Assembly (NCBI GenBank): GCA_030041495.1 | Contig: JASHNT010000091.1 | Location: forward strand, 1 to 64,000 | Source: Bryobacteraceae bacterium | Lineage (GTDB): Bacteria; Acidobacteriota; Terriglobia; Bryobacterales; Bryobacteraceae | Length of the DNA: 64,000 nucleotides | Reading direction: 5' to 3' | Shown: piece by piece, positions 51,345 through 59,612 of the stretch | How the letters are laid out: the number at the start of each line of letters is the position of its first letter | Position numbering within the stretch: the stretch's first letter is position 1 | Made by a program: the position numbers and the translations under genes | Notes under the pieces: model-generated | Databases searched by the model: none | What the model was told of the DNA's origin: nothing | Seen by the model: only the letters and a program-made list of their open reading frames with translations

Positions 51345-53249
51345 TTAGACCGCTCGTGTAAGCCAGCTTTGAATAACGCCGAAAACTTCGTGATTGTTTT
51401 TTTCGAGAGGCATGAGGTTGCCGTTACCGTAGATGCCGGAATCCCGCAGCCGCAGCATCTCCGCGTTGCAGCCCACTTGCTTTAAGAATGCCACATTCGC
51501 GATGGGCGATCCTCCGCCGCCGAATTCGCTGGTCACCCAGGCGATGGGAATGTGCTGGAGGTTTTTCCATTTGTGGACAGGCTCGGCCTGCAATTTGTAG
51601 GGCGAGAGAACGGGGCGGGGTGAATCGGGCGGAGGGGTTTTATCCACCAGAACAAATTGGGAGGGATCTGTTACCGGCGGATCGTAGGCGATGGACGCGG
51701 CGGTCAAGCCCCAGCGGAGCTGCGCGGCGAAGGGGTTGCCGTTGATCTCGATGGCGACGATGGCTTTGACGAGGTTAGGACGGCGGTCGGCGACGCCCCA
51801 GCCGAAGAATCCTCCGAAGGCGTGATCCAGCAGGATGCACGGGCCGATGCGGTCGGCCAGTTCGACGCCGCCGAACCAGGCTAAGTCGGAATGGAAGGCT
51901 TCGTCGGTGACGTTGCCGGATTCGCAGGCCATGAATTGATCGATGAGAGGATCGTTCATGCCGCCGGGTCCGGGCCATTGGGCGGTGTTGAAGACGGCGG
52001 TGGAGGTGATGAGGCCTTCGAAAGGAGGGACGTTGGGCAGATGGCTGGGGCCGAGCGCGTCGGGGTGATAGGGTGAGCGGCCGTAGCTGGGACGGTCCAG
52101 CCAGTAGACCGCGTATCCGGCTTGGACAAAATAATGCACGAAGCCGGGTCGCCGGCCGATGCCCATCATGTGCAGACCCTGGCCGCCTCCGCCGTGAGTC
52201 ATGACTACGGGATAAGGATGCTTGCGCTCTGCGGGAATCATGTATTGCACGTACATTTGACCCAGAGGGATGGTCCCGTACTGCATCTTCTTGCGCTGCA
52301 CGCCGACCCAGAAGCAGCCTTGATCGGCGAGCTTCAAGGCGGTCGATTCGGCGTTGGGATGCGGGTTGGGCGCCGGGGAAACGGACGGTGAAGCCTCGAT
52401 GGTCTGCATCCAGTCGAGTACGGGCTGGAGGGTCTCGCGATTGTCTTTCGCGAGCATGGGCATGGGTCCGCCGGGGACATCCAGGAACGGAACGTTTAAA
52501 ACGTTGCCGGGTTCGGTCGTTTCGAGGGCGGCGACGCCTTTCACCAGCTTGGGCCGCTGCTCGGCGGCGACCTGCGCGAAAACGATTCCGTCGGTGTGGG
52601 TGATCAGAATGGACGGGCCGATATCGTCCAGCAACATCGCCGCGCGGGATCGCCACACGCCGCGCGTGACCGCGTTGTTGGCCATCGGCTGGCCGAGCGA
52701 GGCGACAAGCTGCGCGACGGCCGGGTCCGTCACGTCGCCGGTGCCGGGCCAGTTGGGCGAGGCGACGCGGCGCGCGGTGTCTTCGAAGGTGCGCGCCTCG
52801 CGGTCAAAATTGCCGTGGATGAAGGGATGGTACGGGCAGCGGCCCTGGCCGGGGCGGTCGAGGACGTAGACTTTGTAGCCTTGCTCGAGGAGCAGAATCG
52901 CCCAGCCTCTTCGGCCATCTGGTGTGCTGAACCATTGCGAGCCCTGGTTGTAGCCACCGTGAATCAAGACGACGGGATAGGGATGCTTGACCTCGGCCGG
53001 AATCCAGTGCTCGACGTAGATCTGCATTCCGTTGCAGACGGTGCCGCGGGCGAGGGTCGCATGTTCGACGCCATACCAGTAGTAGGTCCACTCGGCGATG
53101 TCGAGGACGGGCCCGGGGCTCGCCGGAGTCGACTGGCCGCGCAGTTGCGGAACGAGAGCTTCGCTGGCGATGGCTCCGCCGACGAGCGATCCTGTTAACA
53201 AAGTCCCGAGCTCGCGGCGGGTGATCCCGGGACTCGATTCGTTGGCCAT
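51345..53249 (-). CDS. Tat-exported tandem alpha/beta-hydrolase-fold protein with degenerate active sites
   Basis: A 634-residue protein with a twin-arginine signal (ITRRELGTLLTGSLVGG). It contains two copies of an Alcaligenes esterase 713-like domain, residues about 60-310 and 320-634; compare VEHWIPAEVKHPYPVVLIHGG and VQYMIPAERKHPYPVVMTHGG. In the esterase the nucleophile elbow is HSQSG; here copy 1 has ITHTDGI and copy 2 LLDHAFGG, so neither has the serine. The catalytic histidine motif (GNSHM) is GNGNLM in copy 2, and copy 1 lacks this region through a shortened cap. The supporting acid glutamate remains (ALETTEPG, VAIEINGN). A binding or non-hydrolytic role is likely. Confidence 0.85.
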   Translation of the reverse strand: MANESSPGITRRELGTLLTGSLVGGAIASEALVPQLRGQSTPASPGPVLDIAEWTYYWYGVEHATLARGTVCNGMQIYVEHWIPAEVKHPYPVVLIHGGYNQGSQWFSTPDGRRGWAILLLEQGYKVYVLDRPGQGRCPYHPFIHGNFDREARTFEDTARRVASPNWPGTGDVTDPAVAQLVASLGQPMANNAVTRGVWRSRAAMLLDDIGPSILITHTDGIVFAQVAAEQRPKLVKGVAALETTEPGNVLNVPFLDVPGGPMPMLAKDNRETLQPVLDWMQTIEASPSVSPAPNPHPNAESTALKLADQGCFWVGVQRKKMQYGTIPLGQMYVQYMIPAERKHPYPVVMTHGGGGQGLHMMGIGRRPGFVHYFVQAGYAVYWLDRPSYGRSPYHPDALGPSHLPNVPPFEGLITSTAVFNTAQWPGPGGMNDPLIDQFMACESGNVTDEAFHSDLAWFGGVELADRIGPCILLDHAFGGFFGWGVADRRPNLVKAIVAIEINGNPFAAQLRWGLTAASIAYDPPVTDPSQFVLVDKTPPPDSPRPVLSPYKLQAEPVHKWKNLQHIPIAWVTSEFGGGGSPIANVAFLKQVGCNAEMLRLRDSGIYGNGNLMPLEKNNHEVFGVIQSWLTRAV

Positions 53250-53339
53250 GCCGCCAATTTTACATCCAGCATGTTTCCGATCGGCGCGCCATGCGACGCG
53301 TCGCTTGCGCGGCGTGCCCGGCAGCGGTATACCAGACGT

Positions 53340-54218
53340 ATGCGATACCTACGGTTCATTCTGATTTTCACGGCGTTGGGCGCGATGGCGCTGGCCCAGG
53401 GCCAGCAGCAGGACCTGATGGTCCACAAGCTGAAAGATAACGTCTATTGGCTGGAAGGCGGCGGCGGGAACACCGGAGTCATCATCGGGAACAATGGCGT
53501 TATCATTATCGACGCAAAGACCACCGCGGCGGCGGGAAAGCAGATTGTCGATGAAGTGGCCAAGCTGACTCCCAAGCCGATCACGCACGTGCTGCTGACG
53601 CATAGCGACGGCGACCACGTCAACGGGCTCGCGTCGTTTCCGAAAGGGTTGACAATTGTGGCCGAGGAGGGCTGCGCCAAGGAGATGAAGGATTCGGCGA
53701 GCAAGGGCGGGCGCGGCGCGGCGCCAGCGGATTATCTGCCGACCATGGTGATCAGCAAGAGCCCGGATAATGTCACCTTCGACGGCGTGAAGCTCCGGCT
53801 ACTGCACTGGGTTCCCGCGCACACCAGCGGCGACATGGTGATTTATCTGCCGACGGAGAAGATCGTCTTCACGGGAGATATCATCGCGGCCAATCGGCCC
53901 GACCCGATCATCCATCCCGAGAAGGGCGGCAGTTCGGCAGGCTGGGTGACGACGGCGAAGGGCATCGAGGCTCTGGATTCGAACGAATTCGTTCCCGGGC
54001 ACGGCGATCTGCAGAGCAAGGCCGATATTCAGAAGCGCGTGAACGATACCGCAGCCAAGCGCGACAAGATCGAGGCGCTGCTCAAGGAAGGCAAGACCCT
54101 GGATGAAGCGCGCGCGGCCACGGGCGACGCTCCTCCCCCGGCGGCCAAAGGCGGGCGCGGCGGGCCGGCGTTCCCCAGCCTGACGGACATCGTGTATCAG
54201 GAAAACGGGAAAAAATAG
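53340..54218 (+). CDS. Exported MBL-fold metallo-hydrolase
   Basis: A 292-residue protein with signal peptide (FILIFTALGAMALAQ). The metallo-beta-lactamase fold is shown by NTGVIIGNNGVIIIDAKTT, the metal motif THSDGDHVNGLASF, PAHTSGDMVIYLP, KIVFTGDIIAANRPDP and FVPGHGDLQ. The usual HxHxDH motif has Asp in place of the second His (HSDGDH), which may alter the metal site. A Gly-rich insertion (KGGRGAA) and a similar C-terminal linker are present. Similar exported MBL proteins often accompany quinoproteins or redox enzymes; here it neighbours the tandem esterase-like gene on the other strand. Substrate unknown. Confidence 0.88.
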   Translation: MRYLRFILIFTALGAMALAQGQQQDLMVHKLKDNVYWLEGGGGNTGVIIGNNGVIIIDAKTTAAAGKQIVDEVAKLTPKPITHVLLTHSDGDHVNGLASFPKGLTIVAEEGCAKEMKDSASKGGRGAAPADYLPTMVISKSPDNVTFDGVKLRLLHWVPAHTSGDMVIYLPTEKIVFTGDIIAANRPDPIIHPEKGGSSAGWVTTAKGIEALDSNEFVPGHGDLQSKADIQKRVNDTAAKRDKIEALLKEGKTLDEARAATGDAPPPAAKGGRGGPAFPSLTDIVYQENGKK

Positions 54219-54286
54219 GCCACGAATCAACGTAAATAAACGCACATAACGAATACTTGTGTTTATGCGCGTTCATTTGCGGCCCA

Positions 54287-54907
54287 ATGGCGATGATGGA
54301 CAAGGCCGCTGAGTTGCCGCTGCGTTCGCGAACGCCTCCGGAGTGGGGGCGGGCGGTGCTGGCTGAGCCAGTCGCGCTGCTGGCCGATCACGCCTTTCTG
54401 GAGCAGAAGGCCGCCAACAACGCGATGGAGCTGATGACTCGCTGGCCGGGCGAGTGGTTTCCGGGATGGCTGGAGGCGATGACCAGCGTGGCTCGCGATG
54501 AGGCGGCGCATCTGGCGCAGGTGACTCGGCTTCTGATTAAGCGCGGGGGCAGGCTGGGACGTGGCCACCGCAATCCCTATGCGCAGGGGCTGCGCGCGCT
54601 GGTGCGAAAAGGTGCGGAGGCGGAGATCATCGACCGGCTGATCGTGTCGGCTCTGATCGAAATGCGGAGCTGTGAGCGGTTCGCAGTGCTGGCCGAGGTG
54701 TGCGAGGATCAGGAGCTCGCGGCATTCTATGGTGCGCTATTTTCCTCCGAAATGGGCCACTACAAATTGTTCCTGAAGCTGGCGCAGAAGGTTGGGCCGA
54801 AAGCTGCGGTGATGGCTCGTTGGGAGCAGATGCTGGTGGCCGAGGCTCGGGTGCTCGCCGGACAGGAGCCGGGGCCGAGGATGCATTCGGGAACTGCCGG
54901 TGTCTAA
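54287..54907 (+). CDS. miaE: tRNA-(ms2io6A) hydroxylase
   Basis: A 206-residue di-iron hydroxylase. Ligand motifs are LEQKAANNAM, VARDEAAHLAQV (E-x-x-H), LIEMRSCERFA and SSEMGHYKLF (E-x-x-H), in the order typical of MiaE. It hydroxylates 2-methylthio-N6-isopentenyl-adenosine at tRNA position 37, so MiaA and MiaB should be encoded elsewhere. The ATG at 54287 or 54293 is possible. The following broken gene starts with GTG at 54900, overlapping its stop. Confidence 0.93.
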   Translation: MAMMDKAAELPLRSRTPPEWGRAVLAEPVALLADHAFLEQKAANNAMELMTRWPGEWFPGWLEAMTSVARDEAAHLAQVTRLLIKRGGRLGRGHRNPYAQGLRALVRKGAEAEIIDRLIVSALIEMRSCERFAVLAEVCEDQELAAFYGALFSSEMGHYKLFLKLAQKVGPKAAVMARWEQMLVAEARVLAGQEPGPRMHSGTAGV

Positions 54908-55836
54908 GATCGTCCGTGTCGCATGCTTCGCGGCGTTTGTTATTGCGGTGTCCGACCTTCTGTTCCACCTTGCGGGGACCGATCACCCTGGCGCCGGTTG
55001 CTCTCATTCCCGTGGCAGCCGGTGTGGGCATTCTTCGAAAGCGTGTTTGGAGCGCCTACGGCTTTGCCTTATGGACGTTTGCAGAGTTTCTTCTGGCACC
55101 TCTTATTGCGTATACGTTCGTCTGACCCGAAGGCTTGGGGCGCTGCCGTTGCGGATATGCTGCTTTGCGCTGTATTAATTCTCCTTTTCTTCTTTGCGGG
55201 CAGGAGCCTCGCCGCGGCAAATGCCAATCGTGGCTGGGCGTGGCCGTGGATTGGTGTTGCGGCGTTCCTTTCGCTGCCACTCATTTTCTTTCAGGCGTTT
55301 GTGATACCTAAGGTGCCATGGAGAACACGCTCCTGACCGGCGACCGCATTTTGGTGCAGCGCCTTCCAAAGCTCAAGCCTCAGCGCGGAGACATAGTTGC
55401 TTTTGTTTACCCTGTTGACCGGACTGAGTCGTTGGTGAAGCGCATTATAGGCACTCCGGGCGACCGTATCAGAATCGCCTCGAAGGTGGTGTACCGGAAC
55501 GGTGTCGCACTGCAAGAACCATATGCGGTTCACAAGACCGGCTACTTCGAACCCTACCGTGACAACTTTCCAGGCGGGACCCCTTCCGCGCGTCTGGAGC
55601 AAAGCGCGCTTGAGATGCTCCGGGACAATGTGGTGAACGGCGAGGTAATTGTGCCGCAAGGGAGATATTTCCTATTGGGCGACAATCGGGACAACTCCTG
55701 GGATAGCCGTTACTGGGGGTTCGTGAGCGCGGGCGACCTGCTTGGCAAACCTGTCTTGATTTACGACTCGGAAGAAGCGTCTCAGGGGGGCGAACGTCCA
55801 CGGGTCCGATGGAATCGACTGTTTAGACTGTTGTGA
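54900..55836 (+). pseudogene. Signal-peptidase-I-like membrane protein gene with several frameshifts
   Basis: The coding trace changes frame three times. It starts at GTG 54900 (VSKIVRVACFAAFVIAVSDL), continues one frame on with RGPITLAPVALIPVAAGVGI to LIAYTF (to about 55120), then another frame with SSDPKAWGAAVADMLLCAVL to FFQAFVIP (to about 55305), and finally MENTLLTGDRILVQRLPKLK from 55318 to 55836. The last part has the SPase I boxes: VKRIIGTPGDRIRI with the catalytic-type lysine, and LLGDNRDNSWDSRYWG. The usual SGSM box with the catalytic serine falls at the third break and is not encoded in any frame. Read as an independent 172-residue gene it would lack both anchor and nucleophile. 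Confidence 0.7.
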
Positions 55837-55884
55837 TGCTTGGTTCACCCGTAACAAGGTCGGAACACGCTATCACCATACGCG

Positions 55885-56275
55885 ATGGCAACTGTTCGCA
55901 TTGCGGAAGCGGATCTGGCGCGGGACGTTTCTGGCGTACTTGCGAAGGTGCGCGAGGGAGCCGAGGTGATCGTGGAACAGGATCATCAGGCTGTCGCAGT
56001 GATGCGCATGCCGCGGCGAAGCGGGAAGCGGGTATCCGAGATTCTCGCTGCGATGTCGAACTCTCGCTCTGTATCGCGCGAGATCCTCCCAAGCGGCCAC
56101 GCGCCGCTGCCAATTCATCAAAGAATTTGTCCGTCTGATACCGTTGAAAGGCAACGTGTTGCGATTCAACCATTGACTCATCGCCGCTGCCGCAGTCGAG
56201 CAAAGTTATGGCGTTCTAAACGAAAATCGCCGTCACTTCGAGAGAATTCCGGGACCTCGAGTGGTTCGGTTGTTA
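55885..56275 (+). pseudogene. Collapsed phd/vapC-type toxin-antitoxin remnant
   Basis: The ATG at 55885 opens a Phd/YefM-type antitoxin N-terminus: MATVRIAEADLARDVSGVLA, KVREGAEVIVEQDHQAVAVM. From about 56045 the reading that makes sense is another frame, resembling the middle of a PIN-domain toxin (RTLALYRARSSQAATRRCQF, IKEFVRLIPL). After an internal loss and a TGA at 56174 the toxin C-terminus follows from 56177: LIAAAAVEQSYGVLNENRRH then FERIPGPRVV, the typical end of VapC. So the antitoxin C-terminus, the toxin N-terminus and part of its middle are deleted. The first reading stays open much longer but its later sequence is not antitoxin-like. Confidence 0.65.
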
Positions 56276-56327
56276 GCCTCTGCGGCCAATGCAATAAATG
56301 TTTGCCGCCCGGGTCGAGGTGTTGGAA

Positions 56328-57635
56328 ATGCAAGAATGGAGCATGCGCCGGGTTCTGTGGACGCTTCTGGGAACCCTGGCGGTCGGCACTTGTGCCTTCG
56401 CGTTTGAGGAGCTCGGTGGGGCGTTCGATGGCTCGCCGGCCGATGCTTCGATTGCCTACAACGGGCCGGCGGACGATGCGGTCGCGAGGTTAAATCGGAA
56501 GCTGCAGGACGGGTCGATCCAGCTCAAATACGATCCGGTTCAGGGCAGCGATTTGCGCTCGGTACTCGAAGCGCTGCATGTGCCGGTGGAATCGCAGGTC
56601 GTAGCGATGGCGCGAACCAGCGTGCAGCAGCGCATCATCCATCCCGGAAATCCGCGCACACTTTACTTCAACGATTCGGTGATTATCGGTTACGTGCGCG
56701 GAGGGTTCATCGAGGCCGCGGCGCAGGATCCCAGGCAAGGGATGATGTTTTACACGCTGGCGCGAAATGGGCAGATGACGTTCCAGCGCAAAAACGATTG
56801 CCTTGCCTGCCACCTTGCCTACGACACGATGGGCGTGCCGGGCACTCTGCTGCGCAGCGTGTTTCCTCAGCCGGATGGAAACGTGCTGCCGGGAACCGGA
56901 CGTTACGCGACGGATCATCGCAGTCCGGTAGAGCAGCGCTATGGAGGATGGTACGTGACGGGAAAGACCGGGCCGGCGCGGCATCTGGGCAATCTCTTTT
57001 TCGCCGATCCGGACAAGGCGGAGGCTCCCCCGAAGGCGCAGTTGCTTTCCACGCTGGCAGGCAAGCTGGATCCGGCGCTTTATCTTTCTCCGTACAGTGA
57101 CATCGTCCCGCTACAGGTGTTCGATCACCAGATGCACATGATGAATCTGCTGACGCGAGTAGGATGGGAGGCTCGCTGGGCGAAGGCGGAGCAGCCGGCG
57201 ACGCTGGCTCCGCGGATGAAGAACGCCGCGCAGGAGTTGGTCGATTACTTGTTGTTCGTGGACGAGGCTCCGTTCGAGGGAAAAATCGAGGGCGGCTCCG
57301 GCTTCGCGGAAGAATTCGCCGCGGCGGGCCCGTTTGACAGCCGCAGACGGTCTCTGCGGCAGTTCGATCTGGAGCACCGGTTGATGCGCTATCCGTGCAG
57401 CTACATGATTTATTCGGAGGCGTTCGACGATCTTCCCGAGGAAGCCAAGGACGCGATCTATCAGCGGCTGTGGGCGGTGCTTTCCGGGCGCGTGAATGGA
57501 GGCAAGTACGCACGTCTCTCCGCGGCTGACCGGCAAGCAGTGCTCGAGATTCTGCGGGAGACCAAGAAGGGATTGCCGGCATATTTCTCGCCGCAGGCAT
57601 CGCGCGCCGCGGCGAGCGTCGATGGCTTGCGGTGA
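56328..57635 (+). CDS. Exported protein with one CxxCH haem motif
   Basis: A 435-residue protein. The ATG at 56328 has GAGGTG six bases upstream; ATG 56343 is an alternative. The signal peptide is MRRVLWTLLGTLAVGTCAFA. A single haem c motif, CLACH, begins at residue 158 in RKNDCLACHLAYDTMGVPGT. Other features are RIIHPGNPRTLYFNDSVIIG and GPFDSRRRSLRQFDLEHRLMRYPCSYMIYSEAFDDLP (centre region with DLEHRLM and YPCSYMIYS). The latter resembles C-terminal regions of di-haem or large multi-domain cytochromes in acidobacteria and planctomycetes, but I cannot name a family. A periplasmic redox protein is inferred. Confidence 0.75.
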   Translation: MQEWSMRRVLWTLLGTLAVGTCAFAFEELGGAFDGSPADASIAYNGPADDAVARLNRKLQDGSIQLKYDPVQGSDLRSVLEALHVPVESQVVAMARTSVQQRIIHPGNPRTLYFNDSVIIGYVRGGFIEAAAQDPRQGMMFYTLARNGQMTFQRKNDCLACHLAYDTMGVPGTLLRSVFPQPDGNVLPGTGRYATDHRSPVEQRYGGWYVTGKTGPARHLGNLFFADPDKAEAPPKAQLLSTLAGKLDPALYLSPYSDIVPLQVFDHQMHMMNLLTRVGWEARWAKAEQPATLAPRMKNAAQELVDYLLFVDEAPFEGKIEGGSGFAEEFAAAGPFDSRRRSLRQFDLEHRLMRYPCSYMIYSEAFDDLPEEAKDAIYQRLWAVLSGRVNGGKYARLSAADRQAVLEILRETKKGLPAYFSPQASRAAASVDGLR

Positions 57636-57768
57636 TCGCGCAGGATGGAATCGTCAAGGCGGCGAGCGTGATCCCTCAAAGTCCGCCACAGTTGGTGGTG
57701 AGCCACGGACAGGACGAGAGTTTGCGGCTTCGGCGAGAGTAGCGCCGACGGCGTTTGGCGCGCATGCC

Positions 57769-57948
57769 TTGAATAATTTGGGCTGGGGACCCGAGGCGAA
57801 GTTTGAGGCTATCGATAGGCGCTTCGAGGCCATGGAAAAGCACTTCGAAAAGCGCTTCGACGACATGCGCGATTTGTGGCGCGCGGAACTGCATCGTGTC
57901 GAGGAAGTCCTGGACGCGCGGTTAAAGCACCTGGAGCAATCGCGTTAG
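57769..57948 (+). CDS. Possible short coiled-coil protein or gene tail
   Basis: From a TTG at 57769 there are 59 codons: LNNLGWGPEAKFEAIDRRFE then AMEKHFEKRFDDMRDLWRAE and LHRVEEVLDARLKHLEQSR. The heptad pattern is strong and real-looking, like small acidobacterial coiled-coil proteins. The start is uncertain, because the reading is open back to 57496 inside the previous gene in another frame. A second partial reading between 57630 and 57741 (VIAQDGIVKAASVIPQSPPQ) also looks protein-like, so this spot may hold the remains of a larger gene. Confidence 0.4.
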   Translation: MNNLGWGPEAKFEAIDRRFEAMEKHFEKRFDDMRDLWRAELHRVEEVLDARLKHLEQSR

Positions 57949-58325
57949 GGTTTCTCCACCGGCAGTCCAGCCTGATTCCAGGCGCGCCAGCCGCCGTCGA
58001 GGGAAATCGCATTCGTGTAGCCCATCTTTTTGAGCTCCAAAGCGGCCAGCGCGGACCGGTAGCCTCCGCCGCAATACAGCACCACGGTGGTGGATTTATC
58101 GGGGATCTCGGCCTCGATATCGCGTTCGATCACGCCCTTGCCCAAGTGAATTGCGCCAGCGGCATGGCCGGCATCCCATTCGCGATCCTCGCGGATGTCG
58201 ATCAGCACGTGGCCTTCGTGCGGCATTCTTTGATATTCGGCGATATCGACCTCTTTGATCTGCGTCTTGGCTTCGTTCACCAGAGCCAGAAAACCGGGAC
58301 TGTGCGCTTTGTGGGGAGTGCTCAT
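57945..58325 (-). CDS. Rhodanese-like domain protein
   Basis: A 126-residue single-domain rhodanese: GHVLIDIREDREWDAGHAAG, AIHLGKGVIERDI, then the active-site loop VVLYCGGGYRSALAALEL with the catalytic cysteine, and AISLDGGWRAWNQAGLPVE. The loop CGGGYRS is the six-residue length typical of sulfurtransferases. It overlaps the murA stop by four bases, so it is the last gene of a murQ-murA-rhodanese operon. Confidence 0.94.
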   Translation of the reverse strand: MSTPHKAHSPGFLALVNEAKTQIKEVDIAEYQRMPHEGHVLIDIREDREWDAGHAAGAIHLGKGVIERDIEAEIPDKSTTVVLYCGGGYRSALAALELKKMGYTNAISLDGGWRAWNQAGLPVEKP

Positions 58326-59578
58326 GAGATTCTCCTGATGCGGGCACCGAGGCCCGCCAGCTTCGCCTCGATTTTCTCATAGCCACGATCGATGTGATAC
58401 ACGCGGTCGACGATGGTCTCGCCCTGCGCCGCGAGCCCGGCCAGGACCAGCGACGCGCTGGCGCGGAGGTCGCTGGCGATGACTTGGGCTCCGGATAGCG
58501 GGCTGGGACCGGCGACGATCGCCTGGCGGCCTTCGACGCGGATATTGGCGCCCATGCGCGCCAGCTCCTGTGCATGCATGAAGCGGTTCTCGAAGATGGT
58601 TTCGGTGATGAAGGAGATCCCTTCGGCGCGCGTCATCAACGCCATGAACTGGGCCTGCAGGTCGGTGGCGAAGCCGGGGTGCTCCTCCGTAGTCACGTCC
58701 ACGCTTTTGAGTTTTCCGGGCGCGCGGACGCGCAGCGAATCGGGGGTTGGCTCCGTGACCTCGACGCCGGCCTGATGCAGCTTGGCGATTAGAGCGCGCA
58801 GGTGCGCCGGTTCGCAGCGCGTGATGAGCAGATCGCCTCCGGTGAGCGCGCCGGCGATCAGGAAAGTGCCAACCTCAATACGGTCTGGAATGATGCTGTG
58901 CGACGCACCGTGCAGGCGGCTGACGCCTTTGACACGGATGGTGGAGGAGCCCGCGCCCTCAATCGACGCTCCCATGGAGACCAGCAGGCGTGCGAGATCC
59001 ACCACCTCGGGCTCGCGGGCGGCGTTGTTGATCACGGTTTCGCCGGAGGCGAGCACGGCGGCCATCAACACGTCTTCGGTGCCGGTGACGGTGATGCGAT
59101 CGAAGCTGACTTCGCCGCCGCGCAAACCGCGCGGAGCGCAGGCTTCGATGTAGCCGTGCTCCTGGCGCACCTCCGCGCCCAGGCGTTCCAGCGCAGTAAC
59201 GTGCAGGTTGATGGGGCGCGCGCCGATGGCGCATCCGCCGGGTAGCGAGACTCGCGCCGAACCGCAGCGCGCAGCCAAAGGCCCCAGCACCAGGCTGGAG
59301 GCGCGCATGGTCTTGACCAAGTCGTAAGGGGCTTCGGGATGGGGGAGCTCGCGGGCGCGGATGGTGATCCGGCCGTTATCGGTGCTGACTTCCGCGCCGA
59401 TGTGACGGATCAAGTCGAGCATGGTGCGCAGGTCGCGCACCTGGGGGACGCGCTCGAGCGTCACCGGCTGATCTGTCAGCAGGCAGGCGGCCAGCGCGGG
59501 CAGCGCGGAGTTTTTCGAGCCGCTGGCGGCGATGGCTCCTTCGAGCGGCGTGCCGCCCTGAATTAAAAAACGATCCAT
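58322..59578 (-). CDS. murA: UDP-N-acetylglucosamine 1-carboxyvinyltransferase
   Basis: A 418-residue enzyme of standard length. The start [20 protein letters not shown], the [15 protein letters not shown] block, the catalytic cysteine in [15 protein letters not shown] (the residue modified by fosfomycin) and [16 protein letters not shown] are all present. The cysteine rather than aspartate at this position predicts fosfomycin sensitivity of this copy. It catalyses the first committed step of peptidoglycan synthesis. It lies 34 bases downstream of murQ, linking recycling and synthesis of cell wall. Confidence 0.97.
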   Translation of the reverse strand: MDRFLIQGGTPLEGAIAASGSKNSALPALAACLLTDQPVTLERVPQVRDLRTMLDLIRHIGAEVSTDNGRITIRARELPHPEAPYDLVKTMRASSLVLGPLAARCGSARVSLPGGCAIGARPINLHVTALERLGAEVRQEHGYIEACAPRGLRGGEVSFDRITVTGTEDVLMAAVLASGETVINNAAREPEVVDLARLLVSMGASIEGAGSSTIRVKGVSRLHGASHSIIPDRIEVGTFLIAGALTGGDLLITRCEPAHLRALIAKLHQAGVEVTEPTPDSLRVRAPGKLKSVDVTTEEHPGFATDLQAQFMALMTRAEGISFITETIFENRFMHAQELARMGANIRVEGRQAIVAGPSPLSGAQVIASDLRASASLVLAGLAAQGETIVDRVYHIDRGYEKIEAKLAGLGARIRRIS

Positions 59579-59612
59579 TTATTTGATTGCGCAGAAGGCG
59601 GTCGCTGTGCGC

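Noticed and set aside
55318-55836. Intact short signal peptidase gene
   Set aside because: It starts one residue after the position of the catalytic serine and has no membrane anchor; the missing part is present upstream in other frames, so it is the tail of a broken gene.
56298-56342. Use of the first ATG at 56298 for the CxxCH protein
   Set aside because: It has no ribosome binding site, overlaps the toxin remnant and would bury the signal peptide; GAGGTG supports the ATG at 56328.
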